From Streptomyces hokutonensis (GTDB lineage Bacteria; Actinomycetota; Actinomycetes; Streptomycetales; Streptomycetaceae): a stretch of 64,000 nucleotides of DNA. Position 1 is the stretch's first letter. Each line of letters starts with the position of its first letter. A program made the position numbers and the translations under genes. A model generated the notes under the pieces. It ran no database searches. It saw only the letters and a program-made list of their open reading frames with translations, and was not told the origin of the DNA. Shown piece after piece: positions 1 to 7,557 of this stretch. The stretch covers positions 186,001 through 250,000 of the forward strand of contig NZ_BARG01000033.1 in the NCBI RefSeq assembly GCF_000376565.1, in the 5' to 3' direction.

Positions 1-1615
1 CGGGGAGGGTGCCGAAGGAGTATCCCCAGTCGCCGCCCAGCCGGGTCGCGCAGAAGGCGTCGGCGACAGCGGGCGGGGCGTGCCGTACCAGGAGGGACGC
101 CTGGAGGGTGAGCGCCATCTGCTCGACGAGGCGGCGCGCGCCCGTCTCCGTCGCCTCGCTCAGCGCGCTCTTCAGCCGGCTCGCCGCCGCGTCCAGGCGG
201 GCGTCCGCGCCTCGCGCCAGGGCGAGTTCGGTGAACAGGGCCTCCGCCGGGCCGGGGTCCCGGCTCAACGCCCGTAGTACGTCAAGGGCGTTGACGTTCC
301 CCGAGCCCTCCCAGATGGAGAGGAGGGGCGCCTCGCGGTAGTGGCGGGGCATGCCGGAGTCCTCGGCGTAGCCGTTGCCGCCGAGGCACTCCAGGGCCTC
401 CGCCGTGAAGGCCGGGCCGCGTTTGGTGACCCAGTACTTGCCCACGGCGGTGGCGATCCGGCGGAACGCGGCCTCGGAGTCGTCCCCGCGCACCGCACGG
501 TCCGCCGCGCCCGACAGCCGCAGGGTGAGGGTCGTCGCGGCCTCCGACTCCAGCGCCAGATCGGCCAACACATTGCGCATCAGCGGCTGTTCGAGCAGCC
601 GTGCGCCGAACGCGCCGCGGTGGCGCACATGGTGACCCGCCTCGACGAGCGTCTTGCGCATCAGCGTCGCCGACATCATCACGCAGTCCAGGCGGGTGCA
701 GTTGACCATCTCGATGATGGTCTTGACACCGCGCCCCTCGGGTCCGACCAGCCAGGCGACGGTCCCGTCGAACTCCGGCTCCGAGGACGCGTTGGACCGG
801 TTGCCCAGCTTGTCCTTCAGCCGCTGGATACGGAACACGTTGCGGCTGCCGTCGGGCAGCACGCGGGGCACCAGGAAGCACGACAGCCCGCCCGGAGCCT
901 GCGCCAGCACGAGGAACACGTCGCACATCGGCGCCGACGTGAACCACTTGTGCCCGCGCAGTGTGTACACCCCGGGTTCGGCGGTCGGGGTGGCCGCCGT
1001 GGTGTTCGTGCGGACGTCCGAGCCGCCCTGCTTCTCCGTCATCCCCATGCCGGCCAGCAGCCCGCGCTTCTCGGTCGGGGCGCGCAGACCCGGTGCGTAC
1101 ACCCGGCTGGTGAGCAACGGCTCGTAGACCGCGGCCAGTTCGGGCTGGGCGCGCAGCGCGGGAACGGCGGCGTACGTCATCGAGGTCGGGCAGCCGTGTC
1201 CGGCGTCGGTGTGCCCCCACACCAACCCCCGTGCGGTACGGGCCACATGGGCACCGGGTCGCTCGTCCGCCCAGGGCGCGCCCGCCAGTCCCTCGGCGAC
1301 GGCGACGCCCATCAGCCGGTGCCAGCTCGGGTGGAACTCGACCTCGTCGATCCGGTTGCCGTACCGGTCGTGCGTGCGCAGCTCCGGCTCGTGCCGGTTC
1401 GCCTGCTCACCCCACTCCTGCGCCTCCGCACTCCCCGCCGCCCGACCGAGCCGCCGTACGTCCTCCTCGGCCCAGCCGGCCCCCTCCCGGCGCAGCCCCT
1501 CGAGCAGGGCCGTGTCCTCGGAGGCGTCGTAGGGGGTCAGGGGCGGGGGCTGGTTGGTGACGTCGTGCGTGGCGTTCCGGGGCTGGGGCGGCGTGTGCGC
1601 GAGTGTGTGGGCCAT
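1..1615 (-). CDS. Acyl-CoA dehydrogenase, AidB-like (3' end cut by window)
   Basis: FAD-dependent acyl-CoA dehydrogenase-fold enzyme. The AidB branch is linked to the DNA-alkylation response and isovaleryl-CoA dehydrogenation. About 538 residues are visible. The N-terminal segment (ASEDTALLEGLRREGA, then a Trp-rich helix and a VEFHPSWHRLM-like stretch) is the extended N-terminus typical of AidB rather than of short-chain dehydrogenases. Near residues 433–445 the sequence reads WEGSGNVNALDVL, the family signature by the flavin site. Only the last few residues are likely missing, beyond base 1. The ATG at 1615 is the chosen start. It is divergent from the PaaX-type regulator across 74 bp, so co-regulation is plausible. 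Family assignment is strong; the substrate is unknown. Confidence 0.9.
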   Translation of the reverse strand, partial: MAHTLAHTPPQPRNATHDVTNQPPPLTPYDASEDTALLEGLRREGAGWAEEDVRRLGRAAGSAEAQEWGEQANRHEPELRTHDRYGNRIDEVEFHPSWHRLMGVAVAEGLAGAPWADERPGAHVARTARGLVWGHTDAGHGCPTSMTYAAVPALRAQPELAAVYEPLLTSRVYAPGLRAPTEKRGLLAGMGMTEKQGGSDVRTNTTAATPTAEPGVYTLRGHKWFTSAPMCDVFLVLAQAPGGLSCFLVPRVLPDGSRNVFRIQRLKDKLGNRSNASSEPEFDGTVAWLVGPEGRGVKTIIEMVNCTRLDCVMMSATLMRKTLVEAGHHVRHRGAFGARLLEQPLMRNVLADLALESEAATTLTLRLSGAADRAVRGDDSEAAFRRIATAVGKYWVTKRGPAFTAEALECLGGNGYAEDSGMPRHYREAPLLSIWEGSGNVNALDVLRALSRDPGPAEALFTELALARGADARLDAAASRLKSALSEATETGARRLVEQMALTLQASLLVRHAPPAVADAFCATRLGGDWGYSFGTLP

Positions 1616-1622
1616 ACGGGCA

Positions 1623-1662
1623 GTGTTGCACTATTCCTGCGGTCGCATCAATGATGTAACAC
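1623..1662. promoter_or_regulatory. Spaced inverted repeat in the AidB/PaaX divergent promoter
   Basis: GTGTTGCA (1623–1630) and TGTAACAC (1655–1662) are inverted and match at 7 of 8 positions. They are separated by 24 bp and lie between the two divergent starts. The placement suits an operator for the adjacent PaaX-type regulator. This is inference from position and symmetry only. Confidence 0.4.
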
Positions 1663-1689
1663 GATGGCTGCCCCGTAGAGTACGAGGCC

Positions 1690-2448
1690 ATGCGGATGAA
1701 CGAGTCGGAAGGGCCCGGTGAGGTGGACCTGCGTCCGTTGTCCGCGCGCTCGGTCGTCCTCAGCCTGCTGCTGGGCACGCATCCGCCCGAGCTGCCCGTA
1801 CGGGATCTGCTGCGGGCCGTCGAGCCGCTCGGCGTCGCCGGATCCACCCTGCGGGCCGCGCTCAGCCGGATGGTCGCGGCCGGAGATCTGCGGAGCACGG
1901 ACGCCGTCTACCGGCTCAGCGACCGGCTGCTGGAACGCCAGCGCCGCCAGGACATCGCCGTACACCCCGAGACCCGCCCCTGGGACGGCGACTGGGAGAT
2001 GACCGTCGTCACCGCGACGGGCCGAGGCCCCGCCGAACGCGCGGAGTTGCGCGGCAAGTTGACCGCACTGCGGCTCGCGGAACTCCGCGAGGGAGTCTGG
2101 CTCCGCCCGGCCAACCTGCTACGACCCCGACCCGACGAACTCGGCACGGTCGCCCGGCACTTCACCACCCGACCGGAGGAATCGGCCCGCCAACTGGCTG
2201 AGAACCTGTGGCCACTTGAGTCCTGGGCGAAAACGGCCGAGGCGCTGCTCGCCCGGATCGACGCCACCGCCGACCGCCCGGGCGACCGATTCACCGTACT
2301 CGCCGCCGTCGTACGCCAATTGCTCGCCGACCCGGTCCTGCCCCCCGAACTCCTGCCCGCCGACTGGCCGGGACCCACCCTGCGCGCCGAATACACCAGC
2401 CACCGGCGGGAGTTGATCGCGACGGTGCTGGGGAATCCGGGGAGTTGA
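1690..2448 (+). CDS. PaaX family transcriptional regulator
   Basis: Cytoplasmic DNA-binding repressor of about 252 residues. The N-terminal winged helix lies around residues 20–75, including VRDLLRAVEPLGVAGSTLRAALSRM, which is typical of PaaX. The C-terminal PaaX_C-like region includes FTVLAAVVRQLLADPVLPPELLPADWPG near residues 195–225, a hallmark of the family. In E. coli PaaX responds to phenylacetyl-CoA; in actinomycetes family members often control an adjacent acyl-CoA enzyme. Here the divergent neighbour is an acyl-CoA dehydrogenase, which supports local control through an acyl-CoA-like ligand (inference). An alternative start two codons in (ATG 1696) is equally possible. Confidence 0.88.
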   Translation: MRMNESEGPGEVDLRPLSARSVVLSLLLGTHPPELPVRDLLRAVEPLGVAGSTLRAALSRMVAAGDLRSTDAVYRLSDRLLERQRRQDIAVHPETRPWDGDWEMTVVTATGRGPAERAELRGKLTALRLAELREGVWLRPANLLRPRPDELGTVARHFTTRPEESARQLAENLWPLESWAKTAEALLARIDATADRPGDRFTVLAAVVRQLLADPVLPPELLPADWPGPTLRAEYTSHRRELIATVLGNPGS

Positions 2449-2551
2449 CAAGAAGCTGAAAGCCGGGATCGGCTTCAACACAGCCGTAGTTCAGCTACTG
2501 GACCACCTGAAGGAAACGCAGCTGAGTGACGACGGTCCCGGAGCCAACGAG

Positions 2552-2758
2552 TTGGCGAACCGGATGCAGGAGGCGCGCTCGGCCCTCTACCTGCTCTGCG
2601 CCGAAGAGACCGTCGATCTCGCGGACGCTCTCGCGCGTCGGGTCTGGAGCACCCTGCCCTCCGACGGCAGGGACGACCGCCGGGCCGAATTCCGGGAGAC
2701 GCTGGACCTGCTGCGTCGCTTCACGCATCAGCTCCGGCAAGAGATCGCCAGGCCGTAG
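2552..2758 (+). CDS. Short hypothetical ORF, possible 3' remnant of a larger gene
   Basis: Encodes about 68 residues if the TTG at 2552 is used. The body (MQEARSALYLLCAEETVDL, then a charged helical tail ending RFTHQLRQEIARP) is a credible helical protein. The same frame stays open upstream to at least 2450 and reads as protein-like (KLKAGIGFNTAVVQLLDHL), but holds no ATG, GTG or TTG before it runs into the PaaX gene, and no good ribosome site precedes 2552. This suggests an N-terminally truncated gene joined to the PaaX 3' end. No function can be assigned. Confidence 0.4.
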   Translation: MANRMQEARSALYLLCAEETVDLADALARRVWSTLPSDGRDDRRAEFRETLDLLRRFTHQLRQEIARP

Positions 2759-2814
2759 CCCCGTTCCCGGCCGCCGCGACGGAGCCGGTGACCTTGCCGG
2801 TCGTCCCGCACGAT

Positions 2815-2865
2815 GACGGCGGCCGTGCGAAGCGTCGTGCGGGGACGCTTCGTGCGGCCGCCGTC
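2815..2865 (-). terminator. Strong stem-loop terminator downstream of the pectate lyase gene
   Basis: Left arm 2815–2836 and right arm 2844–2865 form a 22-bp stem with two adjacent mismatches and a 7-nt loop. It begins 13 bp beyond the stop codon of the minus-strand pectate lyase gene. It is almost certainly an intrinsic-type terminator and could act on both strands. Confidence 0.8.
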
Positions 2866-2877
2866 ACCGCGGCGGCC

Positions 2878-3672
2878 TTACTTGTACGTGATGTCCGAAG
2901 CCGCGTACTTGCAGTAAGTGCCGTCCGCGCCCGTGCCGTTGGTGGTCGGTTCCGCGCCCGTGTTGTTTCCGATGTACTTCTGGCAGGGGATCATCTTCTT
3001 GCTGGTGTCCCCGACGATCGTGATCGCCTTCAGAGTCGCGCTGTCGCCGTAGTTGGTGTTGATGCCGACGATCCGGCTTCCCTTGTAGGTCGCCTCGATG
3101 GTGTTGAGGTTGATCGTGCGCTTGTACTGCGTCTTGCAGTTGCCGCAGGAGCGGACGAACGTACCGAAGGTCTGCGCCGCGAAGTTGGAGACGTTCAGGG
3201 TGCCGGCGCCGTTGAACTGGAACACCTTGTCGCTGGCCTCCTTCGCGCCACCGCCGTTGACGGTGTACACGTTGGACGACGAGGAGCCCAGGAAGGTCGC
3301 CGCGTCCTCGCCGACGTCCTCCCACCAGACGTTCTGAAGCGTGCAACTGCCCAGGCAGTGGATGCCGTCGGCGGCGGGGGAGCCGATGATGACGTTCTTG
3401 ACGACGGCGCCGGGGGCCAGCTCCAGGATGGGGCCCTGGTCCTCGTCCTGGCTGCCCGTGCCCAGGTCACCGCTGCCGTACAGGCGCAGCATCCCGTAGT
3501 CCTTGGTGCCCGAGACCGAGATGGTCGAGGTGACGGCCTGGCTGCCGCTCGCGGTGGGCCAGGTGGCGGCACTGGCCGGCGAGAGCGCACCGGATGCCAT
3601 GATCATGCCAACGGAGAGGCCGAAGGCGGCCAGCGTGCCGGTGAGCGCACGCGATCGTGCGGAAGAAGTCAT
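2878..3672 (-). CDS. Secreted pectate lyase, polysaccharide lyase family 3 type
   Basis: Cleaves polygalacturonate by beta-elimination outside the cell. 264 residues. A signal peptide spans about residues 1–35, ending SPASA. The mature parallel beta-helix domain has the PL3 style: short Asn-rich strands, DGIHCLGSCTLQNVWWEDVGEDA, a VNGGGAKEASDKVFQFNG stretch, and several paired cysteines (for example RSCGNCKTQYK). These resemble the Pel/PelA family PF03211. Start is the ATG at 3672. It lies 32 bp downstream of the PL1 pectate lyase gene on the same strand, so the two likely form one transcription unit ending at the hairpin 2815–2865. Endo-pectate lyase activity is inferred from family. Confidence 0.9.
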   Translation of the reverse strand: MTSSARSRALTGTLAAFGLSVGMIMASGALSPASAATWPTASGSQAVTSTISVSGTKDYGMLRLYGSGDLGTGSQDEDQGPILELAPGAVVKNVIIGSPAADGIHCLGSCTLQNVWWEDVGEDAATFLGSSSSNVYTVNGGGAKEASDKVFQFNGAGTLNVSNFAAQTFGTFVRSCGNCKTQYKRTINLNTIEATYKGSRIVGINTNYGDSATLKAITIVGDTSKKMIPCQKYIGNNTGAEPTTNGTGADGTYCKYAASDITYK

Positions 3673-3704
3673 GTCCCGATTCCTTCTCCGAGGTGGGGGA
3701 GTGG

Positions 3705-4655
3705 TCAGAGCTTTCCGGTGCCCGCGCCCGCGGTCACCGAGGCGACGACGGTCGAGGCGGGCTCGGCGGTGTAGCTGTACGGCGGGCTGGTGAACGTGCC
3801 GACCTGCGAGATCTCGGTGGCGGCTCCGCCGAGGTCGTTGCCGCTGAGGTTGGCGTAGCCGTCCAGGTCGCTGTCCCGGTTCGTCGTGACGGCGACCTCC
3901 GTGTCCCGGAAGACGTTGTTCTGGACGAACATCTGGGCGCCCATGCGCGAGTGCACGGCGGTCTCGGCGCCGACGACGTAGTTGTCGTAGAAGTGCCCGG
4001 TGCCGAAACGCAGGCTGGGGACACGGGAGTTGACCTGGTCGAACCAGTTGTGGTGGTACGTCACCCGCAGATGCCCGGTGTCCTCGCTCGCGTTGTTGTC
4101 GCTGTGGCCGACGAGCGAGCCCTTGTAGTGGTTCTTGAAGGTGTTCCAGGAGACGGTGACGTAGTCGGAGGCGTGCGTGATGTCGAGCAGTCCGTCGTAG
4201 TAGTCCTTGTCGTGGTCGAGGTCGGACGAGAAGGCGTTGTGGTCGATCCACACCTTCGTCGACGCCTGCACGGTGATGCCGTCGGCGGGCGCGACCGGCT
4301 TGCTGATGTTCAGGTTGCGCACGACGACGTTCGTCACCTTCTTCAGGCGCAGCCCGCCACCGGTGAATCCGGACGCCGAACCCACGCCCAGGACCGTCGT
4401 GTTGGATCCGATGTCGACCTGACCACTCAGCGAGATCAGGCCGTTGACCTTCACCACCTTCGAAGTGCTGCCGGTGACGGCCGACTTGAAGGCGTCCAGC
4501 GTCGACACCGTGACCGTCGTGGCGCTGCCGCCGCCGGTCGTGCCGGCGCCGAAGCCGACCGGTGAGGCGTCGGCCGCGGAGGCGGAGTGGGGGAGCGCGA
4601 GCACGGCCGTCGCGGCGAGCGCGACCGCCGTCAGAGCTGATCTACGAGTACGCAT
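3705..4655 (-). CDS. Secreted pectate lyase, polysaccharide lyase family 1 type
   Basis: Extracellular Ca2+-dependent pectate lyase of 316 residues. The signal peptide has a twin-Arg-containing n-region (MRTRRSA) and ends around residue 27 (HSASA). PL1 hallmarks are visible: KVWIDHNAFSSDLDHDKDYYDGLLDI (the WIDH motif plus Ca2+-binding Asp residues), VTVSWNTFKNHYKGSLVGHSD, and RVPSLRFGTGHFYDN, which holds the catalytic Arg in an RxPxxR setting. The ATG at 4655 follows GAAGGGA at a good distance; a TTG at 4673 is less likely. It is the first gene of a two-gene pectate lyase unit. LacI-type palindromes lie 98–158 bp upstream, suggesting carbohydrate-responsive control. Confidence 0.93.
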   Translation of the reverse strand: MRTRRSALTAVALAATAVLALPHSASAADASPVGFGAGTTGGGSATTVTVSTLDAFKSAVTGSTSKVVKVNGLISLSGQVDIGSNTTVLGVGSASGFTGGGLRLKKVTNVVVRNLNISKPVAPADGITVQASTKVWIDHNAFSSDLDHDKDYYDGLLDITHASDYVTVSWNTFKNHYKGSLVGHSDNNASEDTGHLRVTYHHNWFDQVNSRVPSLRFGTGHFYDNYVVGAETAVHSRMGAQMFVQNNVFRDTEVAVTTNRDSDLDGYANLSGNDLGGAATEISQVGTFTSPPYSYTAEPASTVVASVTAGAGTGKL

Positions 4656-4752
4656 GCGGGTGCGTCCCTTCAACAGGGCATGGGTGATCGGATACGTGAA
4701 CGATGTACGCCATGAAGGACCGCGCGGTCACACTTCTGAACGGAACGTAGGG

Positions 4753-4766
4753 TGCAAGCGCTTTCT
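4753..4766. promoter_or_regulatory. LacI-type palindrome upstream of the pectate lyases
   Basis: TGCAAGCGCTTTCT carries the central AGCGCT core typical of LacI-family operators. It lies about 100 bp upstream of the pectate lyase start. It is a poorer palindrome than the box at 4799–4812. Confidence 0.45.
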
Positions 4767-4798
4767 AGTCAACGCCCCGCGCGAAACTATTCGGAGCG

Positions 4799-4812
4799 TG
4801 GGAGCGCTTCCA
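4799..4812. promoter_or_regulatory. CebR-like operator box
   Basis: TGGGAGCGCTTCCA differs at one position from TGGGAGCGCTCCCA, the recalled box of the cellobiose-responsive repressor CebR in Streptomyces. It lies between the divergent pectate lyase and CE1-CBM2 esterase genes, 92 bp before the esterase start. Binding is inferred from sequence likeness. Confidence 0.6.
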
Positions 4813-4904
4813 TGAGACTCATGTCCATGTCACGATGCCGATGGTTCCCCCCTTGAACGACGCCGCACGAGCCGCACGAGCCGCGATCAGGAAGGGACGA
4901 TGAC

Positions 4905-6233
4905 GTGCGCATCACAGCCGCCGACAACACCCTCAAGTCCGCCCGGAAGAAACCGCGTTCGGTACTCGTCGCCCTCTTCGGAGCGCTGGTGCCGCTGCTC
5001 GCGGCCCTGACCCTGCTGGCGCCCCCGGCCACCGCCCGCACCGAGGCGGTCCCCACCGCGACCCTCACCGAGGTCACCGGCTTCGGCGCCAACCCCAGCA
5101 ACCTCCAGATGTACGTGTATGTCCCGGCCGCCGTCACCGCCCACCCTGCGGTCGTCGTGGCCGTGCACTACTGCGGGGGATCGGGCCCGGCGATGTACTC
5201 CGGCACCGAATACGCCTCGCTGGCAGACCAGTTGGGCTTCATCGTCGTCTACCCGTCGGTCACCCGCGCCAGCAAGTGCTTCGACGTCTCCTCGCCCCAG
5301 GCCCTGCACCGCGACGGCGGCAGCGACCCGGTCGGCATCAAGTCCATGGTCGACTGGGTGAAGAGCACCTACTCCGCCGACCCGGGCCGCGTCTTCGCCC
5401 TGGGCATCTCCTCCGGCGCGATGATGACGAACGTCCTGCTCGGCGACTACCCCGACGTGTTCGCGGCCGGCGCCGCCTTCGCCGGCGTGCCGTTCGGCTG
5501 CTTCGCCACCACCGACGGCTCCGAGTGGAACACCGCCTGCGCCAACGGGACGGTCGTCCAAACCCCGCAGCAGTGGGGCGACTTGGTGCGCGCCGCCGAC
5601 CCCGGCTACACAGGCCCCCGCCCCCGGATGCAGCTCTGGCACGGCACCGCCGACGACACCCTGCGCTACCCCAACTTCGGCGAGGAGATCAAACAGTGGA
5701 CCAACGTGCAGGGCGTGAGCCAGACCCCGGCCGCCACCGACTCCCCGGCCACCGGCTGGACCCGCACCCGCTACGGCGCCACCGGTGACCAGGCCCCCGT
5801 CGAGGCGATCAGCCTCCAGGGCGTCACCCACAACCTCTACACCTACGGCATGGGCGCCCGCGTCCTCACCTTCTTCGGCCTCTCCGGCGGCGGCACCACG
5901 CCCCCGCCCTCGACCGGCCCCTGCAAGGTGACGGCCACGACCAGCGCCTGGAACACCGGCCTCACCGCCTCCGTGACGATCACCAACACCGGCACGAGTA
6001 CGGTGAGCGGCTGGCAGCTCGGCTTCACCCTGCCCACCGGCCAGACCATCACCAACGGCTGGGGCGCCACGTACACACCGGCCTCCGGCACGGTGACGGC
6101 CACCAACGCGTCGTACGACGGCACGATCGCCCCGAACGCGAGCGTGACCATCGGCTACCAGGCGAACCACACCGGCAACAGCGCCGCACCCACCGCCTAC
6201 ACGCTCAACGGGACTGCCTGCACGGTCGGTTGA
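4905..6233 (+). CDS. Secreted CE1/PHB-depolymerase-like esterase with C-terminal CBM2
   Basis: Likely an extracellular acetyl-xylan or feruloyl esterase removing side groups from hemicellulose; the catalytic fold is shared with poly(hydroxybutyrate) depolymerases. 442 residues. An N-terminal hydrophobic signal segment lies at about 18–45. The alpha/beta-hydrolase domain has the nucleophile elbow LGISSGAMM (Ser near 168), an HGTADDT segment near 247 with the probable Asp, and a VTHNL His near 307. A Pro/Thr linker leads to a cellulose-binding CBM2 from about residue 340 (CKVTATTSAWNTG) to the end, with a Cys near each end. The GTG at 4905 follows AGGAAGGGACG. The CBM2 and the CebR-like box favour a plant cell-wall role over PHB breakdown. 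Confidence 0.88.
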   Translation: MRITAADNTLKSARKKPRSVLVALFGALVPLLAALTLLAPPATARTEAVPTATLTEVTGFGANPSNLQMYVYVPAAVTAHPAVVVAVHYCGGSGPAMYSGTEYASLADQLGFIVVYPSVTRASKCFDVSSPQALHRDGGSDPVGIKSMVDWVKSTYSADPGRVFALGISSGAMMTNVLLGDYPDVFAAGAAFAGVPFGCFATTDGSEWNTACANGTVVQTPQQWGDLVRAADPGYTGPRPRMQLWHGTADDTLRYPNFGEEIKQWTNVQGVSQTPAATDSPATGWTRTRYGATGDQAPVEAISLQGVTHNLYTYGMGARVLTFFGLSGGGTTPPPSTGPCKVTATTSAWNTGLTASVTITNTGTSTVSGWQLGFTLPTGQTITNGWGATYTPASGTVTATNASYDGTIAPNASVTIGYQANHTGNSAAPTAYTLNGTACTVG

Positions 6234-6285
6234 CCCGCACCCCGTGTCCCTCGCTCCCAACTCCTCCCCGAGGAAGGCGGATTCC

Positions 6286-7557
6286 GTGCACCTCACGAGA
6301 CGGACCGTGATCGGCGCCACGACCTCGGCGCTGGTAGCCCCCAACTCGATGCGTGCCGAGGTTAGTTCGACGCTCCCCGGCTCCCACTGGGTGAACACCT
6401 GGACAGCGATGCCCCAGCTCACCGAGCCCGGCAACCTGCCACCGGCGCCCTTCATCGGCACCAGATCGGTCCTGGTCGACACCACCCTGCGACAGACCCT
6501 TCGCGTCACCACCGGAGGCCGCACCCTGCGACTGCGCTTCTCCAACGCCTACGGCGACACTCCGCTGCCGCTCACCGCGGTGACGGTGGCGCTCCCGCAG
6601 GACGGCAAGGCGGGTGCGAGCGCGATCGTGCCCGGCAGCGGCAGACCGGTCACGTTCGCCGGACGCGGCTCGGCGACCGTCCCGGTCGGCGCCCAACTGG
6701 TCTCGGATCCCCTGGACTTGGACCTGCCCGCCGCATCCGTCCTGACCGTGACGACCTACCTGGCGACGGGCCAGCCGTCACTCGCGCTCACCTCGCACCC
6801 GGGCTCGCGCACGACGTCGTATCTCCAACTCGGAGACCACACACGGGGCGAGGACCTGCCCGGTGCGACCCCGGTCGACCACTGGTATCTGCTGAGCGAC
6901 GTCGAGGTGCTGGCCCCGCGCACCATCACGGCCGTGGCGATCCTGGGCGACTCGCTCACCGACGGCCGCGGCTCCACGACCAACGCCAACGACCGCTGGC
7001 CGGACCAGCTCTACGACCGCCTCCGGGCCCACCCCGCGACCGCCGCCGTAGCGATCCTGAACCAGGCGGCGGGCGGCAACCGGGTCCTCAACGACGGCCT
7101 CGGCCCCAACGTCCTCGCCCGCCTCGACCGCGACGTCCTCTCCCGCAGCGGAGTCACCCGCCTCATCGTCTTCGAGGGCGTCAACGACATCGGCACGGCC
7201 GACGCGACCCCGGCCGCCCAACACCAGGTCACCGAGGACCTGTTGGCGGCCTACGACCAGATCGTCGTCCGCGCCCACGCCCAGGGCATCCGCGTCTACG
7301 GCGCGACCCTGCTCCCCTTCGGCGGCAACACCTACGACGACCCGGCCGGCGAACGCGAGCTCTCCCGCCGGGCCGTCAACACCTGGATCCGGACGGGCGG
7401 TCACTTCGACGCGGTCCTCGACTTCGACCGCGCCGTACGCGATCCGGCCGACCCGCGCCGCCTGTTGGAGTCCCTCCAGGTGGGTGACTGGCTGCATCTC
7501 AATCCGGCGGGGTACGGCGTGCTGGCCGCGACGGTTCCCGCCGGACTGCTGCGTTAG
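6286..7557 (+). CDS. SGNH/GDSL-family secreted esterase
   Basis: Serine esterase of the SGNH superfamily, about 423 residues from the GTG at 6286. That start is chosen because GAGGAAGG lies just upstream; an in-frame GTG at 6244 lacks such a site. The N-terminus HLTRRTVIGATTSALVAP looks like a Tat or Sec signal. Catalytic blocks are in order: LGDSLTDG (block I, Ser about 222), the Gly of NQAAGGNRV (block II), FEGVND (block III Asn) and DWLHLNP (block V Asp and His). It lies 52 bp after the CE1 esterase and is likely co-expressed with it, which suggests deacetylation of plant polysaccharide. The substrate is not shown by sequence. Confidence 0.88.
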   Translation: MHLTRRTVIGATTSALVAPNSMRAEVSSTLPGSHWVNTWTAMPQLTEPGNLPPAPFIGTRSVLVDTTLRQTLRVTTGGRTLRLRFSNAYGDTPLPLTAVTVALPQDGKAGASAIVPGSGRPVTFAGRGSATVPVGAQLVSDPLDLDLPAASVLTVTTYLATGQPSLALTSHPGSRTTSYLQLGDHTRGEDLPGATPVDHWYLLSDVEVLAPRTITAVAILGDSLTDGRGSTTNANDRWPDQLYDRLRAHPATAAVAILNQAAGGNRVLNDGLGPNVLARLDRDVLSRSGVTRLIVFEGVNDIGTADATPAAQHQVTEDLLAAYDQIVVRAHAQGIRVYGATLLPFGGNTYDDPAGERELSRRAVNTWIRTGGHFDAVLDFDRAVRDPADPRRLLESLQVGDWLHLNPAGYGVLAATVPAGLLR

